A DNA stretch of 62,759 bases from an uncultured Lachnospiraceae bacterium (GCA_910586315.1 CAJUIP010000022.1:1-62759); one strand, 5' to 3'; shown: positions 8,630 through 18,110, counted from the first letter of the stretch. Made by a program: numbers and translations. Notes: generated from the letters alone by a model not told the origin.

Positions 8630-9781
8630 ATGAGTATCAATGCATTATTGGATGAATTTAAAGAGAAAGCTGCCACTCCGAAGCAGCAGCTTGCAGAATA
8701 TAAGGCGCAGGGCAAAAAAGTAATCGGCGTTCTGCCGTACTATGCGCCGGAAGAGCTTGTTTATGCAGCCGGAATGGTTCCCATGGGAATCTGGGGCTCC
8801 AACAAGAAAACCATCAGCCGCGCGAAAGAGTACTGTGCAACGTTCTACTGCACAATCGCACAGCTTGCGTTAGAAATGCTTCTGGACGGGACCATGGACG
8901 GCCTGGACGGAATCATCACTCCCACGATCTGCGATACCTTACGTCCTATGAGCCAGAACTATCGTGTGGCCATGGGCGACAAGATGTCCGTGATTTTCCT
9001 GGCTCATCCCCAGAACCGTTTTGAGGACTTCGGCCTTCAGTTCTGCATCGACCAGTACAGCCATGTAAAAAATGAGCTGGAGAAAATCGCAGGGAAGGAA
9101 ATTACAAAGGAAGCGATTTGGGACGCAATTAAGGTTTACAATAAGAGCCGCGCGGCCCGCCGCAATTTCGTGAAACTCGCAGGCGAGCACTGCGACGTTG
9201 TGACGCCCACGAAGCGTTCCGCGGTATTAAAGGCGTTCTGGTTCATGGAGAAACCGGAGTACACGGCAAAGCTGGAAGAGTTAAATAAGGAATTAGAGGC
9301 GCTTCCGGCATGTAACTGGCAGGGAACGAAGGTGGTTACCTCCGGTATCATCTGCGATAACCCGGTTCTGCTTGCCGCCTTTGAGGAGAACAACATCGCC
9401 ATCGCGGCCGACGACGTTGCCCACGAGTCACGTTCCTTCAAGACAGACGTTCCGGAGAACGAGACATGTCCGATGATGGCACTTGCAAAACAGTTTGCAG
9501 GCATTGACCATGATGTCCTTCTCTATGATCCGCAGTCGGAAAAGAACCGCCGCGGGGAGTTTGTCGCCAACCTGGTGAAGGAGAGCGGCGCTCAGGGCCT
9601 TGTGCTGTTCATGCAGCAGTTCTGCGACCCGGAGGAGATGGAGTATCCGTACCTTAAGAAAGCCCTGGACGATGCGAAGATTCCGCACATTAAGCTTGGT
9701 ATCGACCAGCAGATGCGTGACTTTGGCCAGGCGAAAACAGCCATTCAGGCATTTGCGGATGTGCTGGAGATGAGTAAATAA
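8630..9781 (+). CDS. hgdB: (R)-2-Hydroxyglutaryl-CoA dehydratase beta subunit
   Basis: This 383-residue partner of HgdA belongs to the same HgdB/FldC/BcrB superfamily (2-hydroxyacyl-CoA dehydratase, D-component). An N-terminal segment with VLPYYAPEELVYAAG (about residues 35-50) is followed by TPTICDTLRP (about 102-111), which bears a likely cluster cysteine. QQFCDPEE near residue 326 bears another. The start follows AAAGGAGGC, which lies inside the end of hgdA. It is the last gene of the operon; a strong terminator follows. Confidence 0.95.
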   Translation: MSINALLDEFKEKAATPKQQLAEYKAQGKKVIGVLPYYAPEELVYAAGMVPMGIWGSNKKTISRAKEYCATFYCTIAQLALEMLLDGTMDGLDGIITPTICDTLRPMSQNYRVAMGDKMSVIFLAHPQNRFEDFGLQFCIDQYSHVKNELEKIAGKEITKEAIWDAIKVYNKSRAARRNFVKLAGEHCDVVTPTKRSAVLKAFWFMEKPEYTAKLEELNKELEALPACNWQGTKVVTSGIICDNPVLLAAFEENNIAIAADDVAHESRSFKTDVPENETCPMMALAKQFAGIDHDVLLYDPQSEKNRRGEFVANLVKESGAQGLVLFMQQFCDPEEMEYPYLKKALDDAKIPHIKLGIDQQMRDFGQAKTAIQAFADVLEMSK

Positions 9782-9798
9782 TCGGAAGTATTATAATG

Positions 9799-9841
9799 CC
9801 CTGCCGTTATGGATGAAAAATCCCTGCGGCAGGGTGTTTTT
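9799..9841 (+). terminator. Rho-independent terminator after hgdB
   Basis: CCCTGCCG (9799-9806) pairs with CGGCAGGG (9827-9834), followed by TGTTTTTA. This ends the nine-gene fermentation operon. Confidence 0.9.
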
Positions 9842-9879
9842 ATGCACAGGCCCACATAGAGGACGCAGACATCTGGCAC

Positions 9880-10080
9880 TTACTTCACTGTTATTTCCGC
9901 ACGGCCTATTTTGCCATCTGCCACGTTGGTCTACGCTCCGCTTCAGTCCGTGCTAAACATGTGCCACTGGCACACAGCACCGCCAGTCAACGATGCCGCC
10001 GCATCGCCTCCTTCCTCCGCCTTGCAGGCTGACAAAATATTCGGTACTGGCAGTGCGATTACTGGCCGGATGGAGCACTA
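9880..10080 (-). repeat. Diverged copy of the TAGTGTACTGG repeat family
   Basis: The stretch at about 9990-10035, read on the minus strand, is nearly identical to the core of the elements at 22796 and 28374 (GCAAGGCGGAGGAAGGAGGC, then the hairpin CGATGC-GCATCG). The minus-strand start TAGTGCTCC resembles their TAGTGTACT end. The rest is rearranged and about 40 bp longer, so this is an old or composite copy. The left limit is approximate. It fills most of the gap between hgdB and dgt. Confidence 0.65.
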
Positions 10081-10207
10081 GACGGGTAGAGAAAATGTGC
10101 TTCGTGCATGAATGTGTGATTTTTAAGTACATGGGGCAGTGCCCTCGAATGACAGGAAAACATGTCGAAAAAGATGAAAAAAAGTGGTTTATAAAAAATT
10201 TATGAAA

Positions 10208-10222
10208 TCTTTTCAGAAAATT
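10208..10222. promoter_or_regulatory. Candidate CodY box upstream of dgt-dnaG-rpoD
   Basis: TCTTTTCAGAAAATT matches the CodY consensus AATTTTCWGAAAATT at 13 of 15 positions. It lies about 60 bp upstream of the -10 of the next operon. codY itself is at 54559 in this window. Confidence 0.5.
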
Positions 10223-10280
10223 TGTGGTATTTATGGGCGAATGTATATAAATAAGGGTTCTAAAATGGCGGTCTTTGTGA

Positions 10281-10286
10281 TATAAT
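10281..10286 (+). promoter_or_regulatory. Extended -10 promoter of dgt-dnaG-rpoD
   Basis: TGATATAAT has a perfect TATAAT with the TG extension. No good -35 hexamer is visible 17 bp upstream, as is common for extended -10 promoters. Confidence 0.6.
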
Positions 10287-10351
10287 AGTATCGTTGAGAG
10301 TGTAAAATGCCGGATTTTCCGGCACTGGGTCTTTGGAAGGAGGCGATCTGT

Positions 10352-11359
10352 TTGAACATCAGAGAAATGATGGAACAGAGGGAGCACGATATTTTAAGCC
10401 CATATGCGTCCAAAAGCAGTGAGAGTGAAGGACGTGACCGATGGGAGGAGCCATGTGACATCCGGCCGGTATATCAGCGGGACAGGGACAGAATTCTCCA
10501 CAGCAAGTCGTTTCGCCGGTTAAAACATAAGACCCAGGTCTTTCTGGCCCCGGAGGGCGATCACTACCGTACCAGACTGACCCATACTCTGGAGGTGGCC
10601 CAGATTGCAAGGACGATTGCCCTGGCCTTAAAAATGAACGAAAGCCTCACGGAGGCCATTGCCCTGGGGCACGACCTGGGGCACACGCCCTTTGGACATG
10701 CAGGAGAGTACATATTAAATGAGATCTGCGAGGAGGGCTTTTCCCACTACAGGCAAAGCGTCCGCGTTGTGGAGGTCGTGGAGAAAAAGGGAAAGGGATT
10801 GAATCTTACAAAGGAAGTGCGGGACGGGATTTTAAACCACAGAACTTCCGGCAGCCCCAAAACCCTGGAGGGGAAGATTGTCCGTTTTTCCGATAAAATT
10901 GCATATATTAACCATGATATTGACGATGCCATCCGGGCAAGAATAATAACAGAAAAAGATATCCCGAAAGAATATTCGGATATTCTTGGCAATACCGTGA
11001 AGGAACGGCTCAATATCATGATACATGATATTATTATAAACAGCCTGGACAAGCCTGAGATTATCATGTCCCCGGACGTGGAAGGGGCTATGAAACGTTT
11101 ACGGCAGTGGATGTTTGAGAATGTGTACAAAAATCCGGCCGCCAAAGCCGAGGAGGGAAAGGCCCAGCAGCTGATCGTGCAGCTTTACCGCTATTATATG
11201 GATCACGCGGACCGTCTTCCGGAGGAATACTTCATTATGATTGACCAGTGCCACGAAAAAAAGGAACGTGTGGTATGTGACTACATCGCGGGCATGAGCG
11301 ACAGTTATGCGATTGACCAGTTTGAAGAATTATTTGTGCCGAAGTCCTGGAAGGTTTGA
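10352..11359 (+). CDS. dgt: dGTP triphosphohydrolase-like HD-domain protein
   Basis: This 335-residue HD-superfamily phosphohydrolase of the deoxyguanosinetriphosphate triphosphohydrolase-like family cleaves dNTPs to nucleoside and triphosphate. HD metal ligands are visible in RLTHTLEVAQIAR and in GHDLGHTPFGHAGE, with a later histidine/aspartate region NHDIDDAI. I set the start at TTG 10352 because AAGGAGG lies eight bases upstream; the open frame to 10307 has no such site, and an ATG at 10367 is the alternative. It sits immediately before dnaG, a common clostridial arrangement that ties nucleotide pools to replication genes. Confidence 0.88.
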   Translation: MNIREMMEQREHDILSPYASKSSESEGRDRWEEPCDIRPVYQRDRDRILHSKSFRRLKHKTQVFLAPEGDHYRTRLTHTLEVAQIARTIALALKMNESLTEAIALGHDLGHTPFGHAGEYILNEICEEGFSHYRQSVRVVEVVEKKGKGLNLTKEVRDGILNHRTSGSPKTLEGKIVRFSDKIAYINHDIDDAIRARIITEKDIPKEYSDILGNTVKERLNIMIHDIIINSLDKPEIIMSPDVEGAMKRLRQWMFENVYKNPAAKAEEGKAQQLIVQLYRYYMDHADRLPEEYFIMIDQCHEKKERVVCDYIAGMSDSYAIDQFEELFVPKSWKV

Positions 11360-11490
11360 GAACATGTTGCTTTTTACGGGGCATCTTCTTGCCTGCCCTG
11401 AGACGGACAAAAAGCGCAGGGGGTCCGCCCGAGGGGGAAAACCGGACAAAGACTGCCCTGGGAACGGTAACAGGAAGTTGGAGGATATAC

Positions 11491-13260
11491 ATGTATTATC
11501 CGGATGATGTGATTGAGGAAGTACGAACGAGAAACGATATTGTGGATGTAATTTCCCAGTATGTAAATCTGAAAAAGAAGGGTGCCAATTATTTTGGGCT
11601 GTGCCCGTTCCATAATGAAAAATCCCCCTCCTTTTCCGTGTCCGGGGACAAACAGATGTATTACTGTTTCGGCTGCGGGGCCGGAGGAAATGTGATTACT
11701 TTTGTGATGGAATATGAAAACTATTCTTTTGCGGAGGCGGTAAAGCTTCTGGCGGACCGGGCCGGAATTACTCTGCCGGAAATAACGTATTCCAGGGAAG
11801 CCAGAGCCCTGTCGGATTTAAAAAATACGCTTCTGGAAATTAACCGGCTGGCGGCCAACTATTTTTACTACCAGTTAAAGCAGCCCAACGGGCGGATTGG
11901 ATATGAGTATTTTAAGAACAGGGCCCTCGCCGATGATACCATCAAACACTTTGGCCTGGGATATGCCAACAAGGTGTCTGACGACTTGTACCGCTATATG
12001 CGGTCGAAGGGATATGAGGATTCTATCCTCAAAGAAACCGGACTGTTTTTCATTGAAGAGAGGGGAGCCAGGGATAAATTCTGGAACCGGGTCATGTTTC
12101 CGATTCTGGATGTGAATAACCGGGTCATCGGTTTCGGCGGCCGTGTTATGGGGGACGGGGAGCCCAAGTATTTGAACTCTCCGGAGACAAAGCTGTTTGA
12201 TAAAAGCAGAAATCTTTACGGCCTTAATTTTGCCAGGACCTCCCGGGCCGGATATATCCTGATCTGCGAGGGGTATATGGATGTGATCGCCATGCACCAG
12301 GCCGGATTTACCAATGCGGTAGCTTCCCTGGGAACAGCCTTTACGTCCCAGCATGCCCTTCTCTTAAAACGGTACGCAAATCAGGTGATCCTGACGTATG
12401 ACAGTGATGGTGCGGGAACAAAGGCGGCGCTGCGCGCCATCCCGATTTTAAAAGAAGCGGGGATTTCGGTCCGGGTTCTGAATATGAAGCCATATAAGGA
12501 TCCGGACGAGTTCATGAAAAATCTGGGAAAGGAGGAGTTTCAGAAGCGGATTGACAATGCTGTCAACAGCTTCATGTTTGAAATTTCCGTGATTCGGAGC
12601 CAGTACAGCATGCAGGACCCGGAATCGAAAACAGCCTTTTATAATGCGGCTGCCAGAAAGCTTCTGGAATTCCCGGAAAAACTGGAGAGGGACAATTACA
12701 CGGAGGCTGTTGCCAGGGAATATATGATTCCTCTGGAAGACTTAAAGCGTCTGGTGGCTTCTCTGGGGGGCCGGTTCGGAACCGGAGTGAAACCCGCGCA
12801 GGATGAGAAAACCAGAATCAGGCCGAAAAAAGATAAGGAAGACGGAATAAAAAAATCCCAGAGACTTCTGCTCACGTGGCTGATTGAGCGGCCGGAGCTG
12901 CTTGCAAAAATTGATGGAATCATCGGTCCGGAGGATTTTGTCGACGGCCTGTACCAGAAGGTGGCGGGCCTGGTATTTGAAGAGCTGAGAAAAGGGAAGG
13001 TCAGTCCTGCCCAGATTCTGAATCAATTCATAGAGGGCGAGGAACAATACAGGGAGGTGGCGGCGCTTTTTCATGCGAGTCTTTCAGAGTCCTTAAACAA
13101 TGAGGAGCAGAAAAAGGCGTTTTCGGAAACCGTGAAAAAAATTAAAAAGAACAGTCTTGAAGTACAGAGTAAAAAAGCGGCAGACATTGCACAATTACAG
13201 AAAATCATCAGGCAGCAGTCAGAATTAGCGACATTGCAGATCAGTCTGGATGGAATCTGA
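11491..13260 (+). CDS. dnaG: DNA primase
   Basis: This 589-residue primase makes RNA primers for the replisome. The N-terminal CHC2 zinc ribbon (about residues 40-64: CPFH then CFGC) is followed by the TOPRIM domain, with EGYMDV and the DSDGAG acidic motif around residue 310. A C-terminal DnaB-interacting region follows. The ATG at 11491 is preceded by TTGGAGG and gives the usual N-terminus MYYPDDVIEEVR. The frame is open to 11356, but that upstream part is unlike primase. The 131-bp gap after dgt has no gene of its own; it contains a copy of a short recurring motif (11381-11396). It is co-transcribed with rpoD. Confidence 0.95.
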   Translation: MYYPDDVIEEVRTRNDIVDVISQYVNLKKKGANYFGLCPFHNEKSPSFSVSGDKQMYYCFGCGAGGNVITFVMEYENYSFAEAVKLLADRAGITLPEITYSREARALSDLKNTLLEINRLAANYFYYQLKQPNGRIGYEYFKNRALADDTIKHFGLGYANKVSDDLYRYMRSKGYEDSILKETGLFFIEERGARDKFWNRVMFPILDVNNRVIGFGGRVMGDGEPKYLNSPETKLFDKSRNLYGLNFARTSRAGYILICEGYMDVIAMHQAGFTNAVASLGTAFTSQHALLLKRYANQVILTYDSDGAGTKAALRAIPILKEAGISVRVLNMKPYKDPDEFMKNLGKEEFQKRIDNAVNSFMFEISVIRSQYSMQDPESKTAFYNAAARKLLEFPEKLERDNYTEAVAREYMIPLEDLKRLVASLGGRFGTGVKPAQDEKTRIRPKKDKEDGIKKSQRLLLTWLIERPELLAKIDGIIGPEDFVDGLYQKVAGLVFEELRKGKVSPAQILNQFIEGEEQYREVAALFHASLSESLNNEEQKKAFSETVKKIKKNSLEVQSKKAADIAQLQKIIRQQSELATLQISLDGI

Positions 13261-13331
13261 AGCAGCAGTTCGTAACTGATTGGCCGAAGGTCACACAGTT
13301 ATAATTTGAATGCCAGGAAGGATGGAACATT

Positions 13332-14450
13332 ATGGAAGAAAGAACGCTTACATTTGAGGAAAAACTGGACAGTCTTCTGGAAACGGCGAAAAAGAAAAAG
13401 AATGTGGTGGAAGAACAGGAAATTCTTGACGTTTTTTCGGGAGAAGAGCTGACGCCGGAGAAGCTGGACCGGATTTATGACTTCCTGGAAAATAAAAATG
13501 TGGATATTCTGCGGATATCCGCAGATGATGATATGGATCCGGATCTGTTCCTGGAGGAGGATGCGGAGGACGAGGAAATTGATATGGGGAACCTGGATCT
13601 TTCCGTTCCGGAGGGAGTCGGAGTTGAGGATCCAGTCCGCATGTACTTAAAGGAAATCGGAAAGGTGCCGCTTCTTTCCTCAGACGAGGAAATTGAGCTG
13701 GCCAAGCGGATGGAGCTTGGCGACAGAGAGGCGAAAAAAAAGCTGGCGGAGGCAAATTTAAGGCTGGTGGTCAGCATTGCCAAGCGTTATGTGGGACGGG
13801 GCATGCAGTTTTTGGACCTGATTCAGGAGGGAAACTTAGGGCTCATAAAAGCCGTAGAAAAGTTTGAATACCGGAAGGGATATAAGTTCAGTACCTACGC
13901 CACCTGGTGGATCCGGCAGGCCATTACCAGGGCCATTGCGGACCAGGCGCGCACCATCCGCATTCCGGTCCATATGGTGGAAACCATAAACCGCCTGGTG
14001 AGGACCCAGAGGCAGCTTTTGCAGACCCTGGGCAGAGAGCCCTCCCCGGAAGAGGTGGCAAACGCCATGGAGCTTCCTGTGGACCGGGTGCGGGAGATTA
14101 TGAAAATATCCCAGGATCCGGTATCTTTGGAGACACCCATCGGCGAGGAGGAGGACAGCCATCTTGGAGATTTTATTCAGGATGATCATGTGGAAGTGCC
14201 GGTGGACGCGGCCACCTTTACCCTGCTCCACGAGCAGCTTATGGAGGTTTTGGATACCCTCACGGACAGGGAACAGAAGGTTTTACGGCTGCGTTTCGGC
14301 TTAGACGACGGACGTCCCAGAACTCTGGAAGAAGTGGGACGGGAATTTAATGTGACCAGGGAAAGAATCCGCCAGATTGAGGCAAAGGCTTTAAGAAAGC
14401 TGCGCCATCCCAGCCGCAGTAAAAAATTAAAGGATTATCTGGATGAGTAG
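13332..14450 (+). CDS. rpoD: Primary sigma factor RpoD/SigA
   Basis: This 372-residue vegetative sigma factor of RNA polymerase has a divergent acidic N-terminal region (about 1-90), which is region 1.1. Region 1.2 is DPVRMYLKEIGKV. Region 2 contains the -10-reading helix TYATWWIRQAITRA, region 3 follows, and region 4.2 has EVGREFNVTRERIRQIEAKA, the -35-reading helix-turn-helix. It lies 71 bp after dnaG, completing the dnaG-rpoD pair of the macromolecular-synthesis operon. Confidence 0.97.
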   Translation: MEERTLTFEEKLDSLLETAKKKKNVVEEQEILDVFSGEELTPEKLDRIYDFLENKNVDILRISADDDMDPDLFLEEDAEDEEIDMGNLDLSVPEGVGVEDPVRMYLKEIGKVPLLSSDEEIELAKRMELGDREAKKKLAEANLRLVVSIAKRYVGRGMQFLDLIQEGNLGLIKAVEKFEYRKGYKFSTYATWWIRQAITRAIADQARTIRIPVHMVETINRLVRTQRQLLQTLGREPSPEEVANAMELPVDRVREIMKISQDPVSLETPIGEEEDSHLGDFIQDDHVEVPVDAATFTLLHEQLMEVLDTLTDREQKVLRLRFGLDDGRPRTLEEVGREFNVTRERIRQIEAKALRKLRHPSRSKKLKDYLDE

Positions 14451-14477
14451 AACAGCTACGGAAGGAATGGAAAAAGG

Positions 14478-15206
14478 ATGAAATTATCGGACCGGCTGGA
14501 GACGGTACTCTCTTTTGTGGCCTGTGAAGGGACTGCGGCCGACATTGGCACAGACCATGGATATGTTCCTATAGAGCTTGTGAGGCGGAAACTGGTAAAA
14601 CGGGCTTTGGCCATGGATGTGCAAAAGGGCCCTCTTTCCAGGGCAGAGAAGAATGTAAAAGCGGCGGGCCTGGAAGAAAAGATTGAAACCAGGCTTTCTG
14701 ACGGCCTTAATAAGCTTCGTCCCGGCGAGGCAGAGACCGTTATCATCGCCGGAATGGGCGGTGAGCTGCTCATACATATTCTGGAGCAGGGGGAACGTAT
14801 GTGGGAGTCCGTGAACCAGTGGGTATGCTCTCCCCATTCGGAAATCCCGAAGGTCCGCCGGTGGCTGTGGGAGCACAAATTTCCCATTGTAAGGGAATCC
14901 ATGGTCTATGAAGAAGAAAAATACTATACAATTTTGGATGTGAGGAACCCAAAGACCTGGGACGGACCGGCTTTCCCCGGGGAAGATTTCCGGAAGCAGT
15001 TCCGATACGGAGAGTTCCTTTTGAAGGAGAGAGCGCCTGTTTTTATCAGGTATCTGGAAGAGGAGGAAGGAAAGCTCCTGGCCCTTTCGGAAACCTTAAG
15101 GGCACAGGCGGATACTTCTATGCGGGCGGCCAAACGTTTAAAAGAGACAAAAGAAATACTTTTATTAAACAGGGAGGTGCAGAATGAAATGCAGAGAGAT
15201 CATTGA
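14478..15206 (+). CDS. trmK: tRNA (adenine(22)-N1)-methyltransferase
   Basis: This 242-residue class I SAM-dependent methyltransferase of the TrmK/YqfN family methylates A22 of tRNA. The SAM-binding motif is ADIGTDHGYVPIEL (about residues 20-33), and the IIAGMGGELL segment (about 92-101) holds the family's catalytic region. The start follows AAAAGG. It overlaps the next gene by 23 nt and follows rpoD by 27 bp, the order also seen in Bacillus (rpoD-yqfN-yqfO). Confidence 0.93.
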   Translation: MKLSDRLETVLSFVACEGTAADIGTDHGYVPIELVRRKLVKRALAMDVQKGPLSRAEKNVKAAGLEEKIETRLSDGLNKLRPGEAETVIIAGMGGELLIHILEQGERMWESVNQWVCSPHSEIPKVRRWLWEHKFPIVRESMVYEEEKYYTILDVRNPKTWDGPAFPGEDFRKQFRYGEFLLKERAPVFIRYLEEEEGKLLALSETLRAQADTSMRAAKRLKETKEILLLNREVQNEMQRDH

Positions 15207-15984
15207 CATATTAGAAAAACTGGCTCCAGGGCGTTATGCGTGCCAGTGGGATAATCCGGGACTTCTGGCAGGCAGAACAGAGAAGGAGGTAAAAAAAATC
15301 CTTTTGACTGTGGATGCCGATGATATGGCTGTAAAGAAGGCCGTGGAATCCGGAGCGGATATGATCGTAAGCCACCACCCCCTGATCTTTAAACCCATAA
15401 AATCCGTGACTGACGGGGACTTTATCGGCCGCAGGCTGGTGACAATGATTCAGGCCGATATTTCTTATTTTGCCATGCATACAAATTTCGATGCCGCTCC
15501 CGGCTGTATGGCGGACTGTGTGGCAAAGCGTCTTGGAATTGCCGGGGGAGCTCCCTTGGAGGAAATGGGGGAAGAGGACGGAATTCCTTTTGGAATCGGA
15601 AAAATTGGACCGCTTACGGAGCCCGTGACAGGGAAAGCTCTTGCCGGGAAGATTAAGGAGCGGTTTGGACTTCCGTTTGTGACTGTCTATGGAAAAGAGA
15701 TGTGGGAGGAGAAGCCTGTGACCGTTGCCGCGGTCTGTCCCGGCTCGGGGGGAAGCGTCATTCAGGCGGCTTTGGATAAGGGCGCCCAGGTACTGGTGAC
15801 CGGGGATATCGGTCATCATGAGGGGATTGATGCCAACGCCAGGGGACTTATGATTATTGATGCCGGGCATTATGGCCTGGAGCATGTGTTCATGGAATAT
15901 ATGGAGAAATACTTAAAGGATACCCTGGGAGACCAGGTGGAAATTACAACCATGCCGGTTTTGTTTCCGGCAGCAGTGGTATAA
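15184..15984 (+). CDS. Nif3-like dinuclear metal-centre protein
   Basis: This 266-residue protein of the Nif3/YqfO (DUF34) family is often annotated as GTP cyclohydrolase I type 2. The true function is unsettled. Metal-ligand motifs are SHHPLIF (about residues 64-70), HTNFDAAPG (about 101-109) and GHHEG near the C-terminus. It lacks the inserted PII/CutA-like domain of longer relatives. The ATG follows AGGGAGGTGC inside trmK. The fixed linkage to trmK across Firmicutes suggests a housekeeping role. Confidence 0.9.
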   Translation: MKCREIIDILEKLAPGRYACQWDNPGLLAGRTEKEVKKILLTVDADDMAVKKAVESGADMIVSHHPLIFKPIKSVTDGDFIGRRLVTMIQADISYFAMHTNFDAAPGCMADCVAKRLGIAGGAPLEEMGEEDGIPFGIGKIGPLTEPVTGKALAGKIKERFGLPFVTVYGKEMWEEKPVTVAAVCPGSGGSVIQAALDKGAQVLVTGDIGHHEGIDANARGLMIIDAGHYGLEHVFMEYMEKYLKDTLGDQVEITTMPVLFPAAVV

Positions 15985-16001
15985 GACGAGGAGGAATCAA
16001 T

Positions 16002-17654
16002 ATGCCGGTTATTAAGGTTTTGGGGGAGACGAGAACGTATCCCGAGGGGACAGCTTTCTTGAAAATTGCAGAGGAGTTTCAGTCCCAATATAAAGAAGAC
16101 ATTCTTCTGGTGAGGGAGAATGGAAAGTTAAAGGAGCTTCATAAAACGGTACATAAGGATGCAGAGCTTTCCTTTCTCACTTTTAGTGATCCGGTTGGAA
16201 AGAAAACCTATGAGAGAAGCGCCATTTTTCTGATGCTGAAGGCTTTTTATGATGTGGTTCCCAGGGAAAAAATCAAAAAAATCCAGATTGATTTCTCCCT
16301 TGGAAACGGAGTTTACGGGGAGCTTATGGGAGATGTAAAAACTGACGAAGCCCTGCTCCTTAAGGTAAAGGAACGGATGCAGGAGCTGGTAAAACGGAAA
16401 GTGCCCATCATGAAGCGAAGCGTCAATACGGACGAGGCAGTGGATCTGTTTGGACAGTATGGAATGCATGATAAAGAACAGCTTTTCACTTACCGCCGGG
16501 CTTCCCGGGTCAATATTTACAGAATTGACAATTTTGAAGACTATTTTTACGGATACATGGTACAGAACACGGGATATGTGAAATATTTCGATTTGCTCCC
16601 CTATCATTCCGGCTTCCTTCTGCTTTTGCCTCAGGGGGAGGCGGATGAGGTGACACCAAAGGGCATCCGTGAAAAGCTCTTCCATGTGCTCCGTGATTCC
16701 TACCGGTGGAGCGACAGCCTGGAGGTATCCAATGTGGGCACTTTGAACCGGCTGATTTCAGAGGGAAAAAGCAATGAGCTGATTCTTATGCAGGAGGCCC
16801 TTCAGGAAAAGGAAATCGGAAAAATTGCGGAGACGGCGGCAAAGGGAGGAGATAAGCGGATTGTGATGATCGCCGGCCCTTCCTCCTCGGGAAAGACCAC
16901 GTTCAGCCACCGGCTTGCCACCCAGTTCCGGGCCCTTGGCTATGTGCCTCATCCGATTGCCGTGGACAATTATTTTAAAAACAGGGAAGAGTATCCGAGG
17001 GATGAGAATGGGAATCTGGATATGGAAGCCCTGGAATGCATTGATATTGAGAAATTCAATGAGGATATGAACGCGCTTCTGGCGGGAAAGCGTGTGGAGA
17101 TTCCGAGATTTAACTTCGTGACGGGAACCAGGGAATATAAGGGAGATTATTTGCAGATCGGGGCCAGCGACGTATTGGTGATTGAGGGAATCCACTGTCT
17201 GAACGACAGGCTTTCCTATTCGCTCCCGCGGGAAAGTAAATTTAAGATCTATATCAGCGCTTTAAATCAGTTAAATGTGGATGAGCACAACCGGATTCCC
17301 ACCACAGACGGCCGGCTGATCCGGCGTATGGTGCGGGATGCCAGAACCCGGGGGACCTCTGCTTTGGAGACTATAGGGCGCTGGGGTTCGGTCCGGAAGG
17401 GGGAGGATAACAATATTTTCCCGTTCCAGGAGGAGGCCGATGTGATGTTCAACTCCGCTCTGGTGTATGAGCTGGCCGTGCTGAAGCTTTATGCGGAGCC
17501 TCTTCTTTTTAACATTCCAAGAAATACGCCGGAGCACGATGAGGCCAAGCGGCTTTTGAAGTTTTTGGATTATTTTCTGGGAATTGACAGCGAATACATT
17601 CCCAAAAATTCCATTATCAGGGAATTTATCGGGGGGAGCTGTCTTAAAGTGTAA
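16002..17654 (+). CDS. Nucleoside (uridine) kinase-like protein with TGS domain
   Basis: This 550-residue fusion protein has an N-terminal TGS domain (about 1-62), a ThrRS-like second additional domain (to about 250) and a C-terminal P-loop kinase of the uridine kinase/phosphoribulokinase family. Walker A is GPSSSGKTT (about residues 290-298), followed by the substrate-binding DNYFKNREEYP. It is common in clostridia and Thermotoga, where it is listed as uridine or nucleoside kinase. The physiological substrate is not certain. It follows the Nif3-like gene by 17 bp and probably ends the transcription unit before rnpB. Confidence 0.85.
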   Translation: MPVIKVLGETRTYPEGTAFLKIAEEFQSQYKEDILLVRENGKLKELHKTVHKDAELSFLTFSDPVGKKTYERSAIFLMLKAFYDVVPREKIKKIQIDFSLGNGVYGELMGDVKTDEALLLKVKERMQELVKRKVPIMKRSVNTDEAVDLFGQYGMHDKEQLFTYRRASRVNIYRIDNFEDYFYGYMVQNTGYVKYFDLLPYHSGFLLLLPQGEADEVTPKGIREKLFHVLRDSYRWSDSLEVSNVGTLNRLISEGKSNELILMQEALQEKEIGKIAETAAKGGDKRIVMIAGPSSSGKTTFSHRLATQFRALGYVPHPIAVDNYFKNREEYPRDENGNLDMEALECIDIEKFNEDMNALLAGKRVEIPRFNFVTGTREYKGDYLQIGASDVLVIEGIHCLNDRLSYSLPRESKFKIYISALNQLNVDEHNRIPTTDGRLIRRMVRDARTRGTSALETIGRWGSVRKGEDNNIFPFQEEADVMFNSALVYELAVLKLYAEPLLFNIPRNTPEHDEAKRLLKFLDYFLGIDSEYIPKNSIIREFIGGSCLKV

Positions 17655-17723
17655 GTATCATAATGGAGACAAAGCATATGCCTCATTTTGCTACAGGAGC
17701 CATCCTTTCCCTGAGGACAATGC

Positions 17724-17752
17724 TGGACAGACAGAAAAAAATATGATATAGT
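17724..17752 (+). promoter_or_regulatory. rnpB promoter
   Basis: TGGACA (17724-17729), 17-bp spacer, TATAGT (17747-17752). The predicted start falls at the 5' strand of the P1 stem of RNase P RNA. Confidence 0.75.
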
Positions 17753-17758
17753 GAACTG

Positions 17759-18110
17759 GTTCTGAGTAAGACAGGTGGTCGCTGCTGCATAACCGAAAGG
17801 ATGCAGGAGAGGAAAGTCCGGGCTTCACAGGGCAGGGTGCCAGATAACGTCTGGCGGAGGCGACTCCAGGGACAGTGCAACAGAAATAAACCGCATGGGT
17901 TTTCCGTGTAAGGGTGGAAAGGCAGTGTAAGAGACTACCGCCTTGCTGGTAACAGGAAGGGCACATGTAAACCCCACTCGAAGCAAGACCGAACAGGGGG
18001 CATAAGGCGGCCCGTCTGCTCCCGGGTAGGTCGCTGGAGCCGCATGGTGACATGCGGCCTAGATAGATGATCACCCGCGACATAACCCGGCTTATCGTTT
18101 TGCTCAGAAC
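17759..18110 (+). ncRNA. rnpB: RNase P RNA (catalytic subunit)
   Basis: The diagnostic conserved blocks are GAGAGGAAAGTCCGGGCT near the 5' end, the ACAG...GGTAA region, and the 3' GAACAG...GGCATAAGGCGG, with a terminal ACCCGGCTTATCG. The ends are set by the P1 helix: GTTCTGAG (17759-17766) pairs with CTCAGAAC (18103-18110). T-rich sequence follows P1, so that stem may double as terminator. The length of about 350 nt is normal. Confidence 0.95.
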
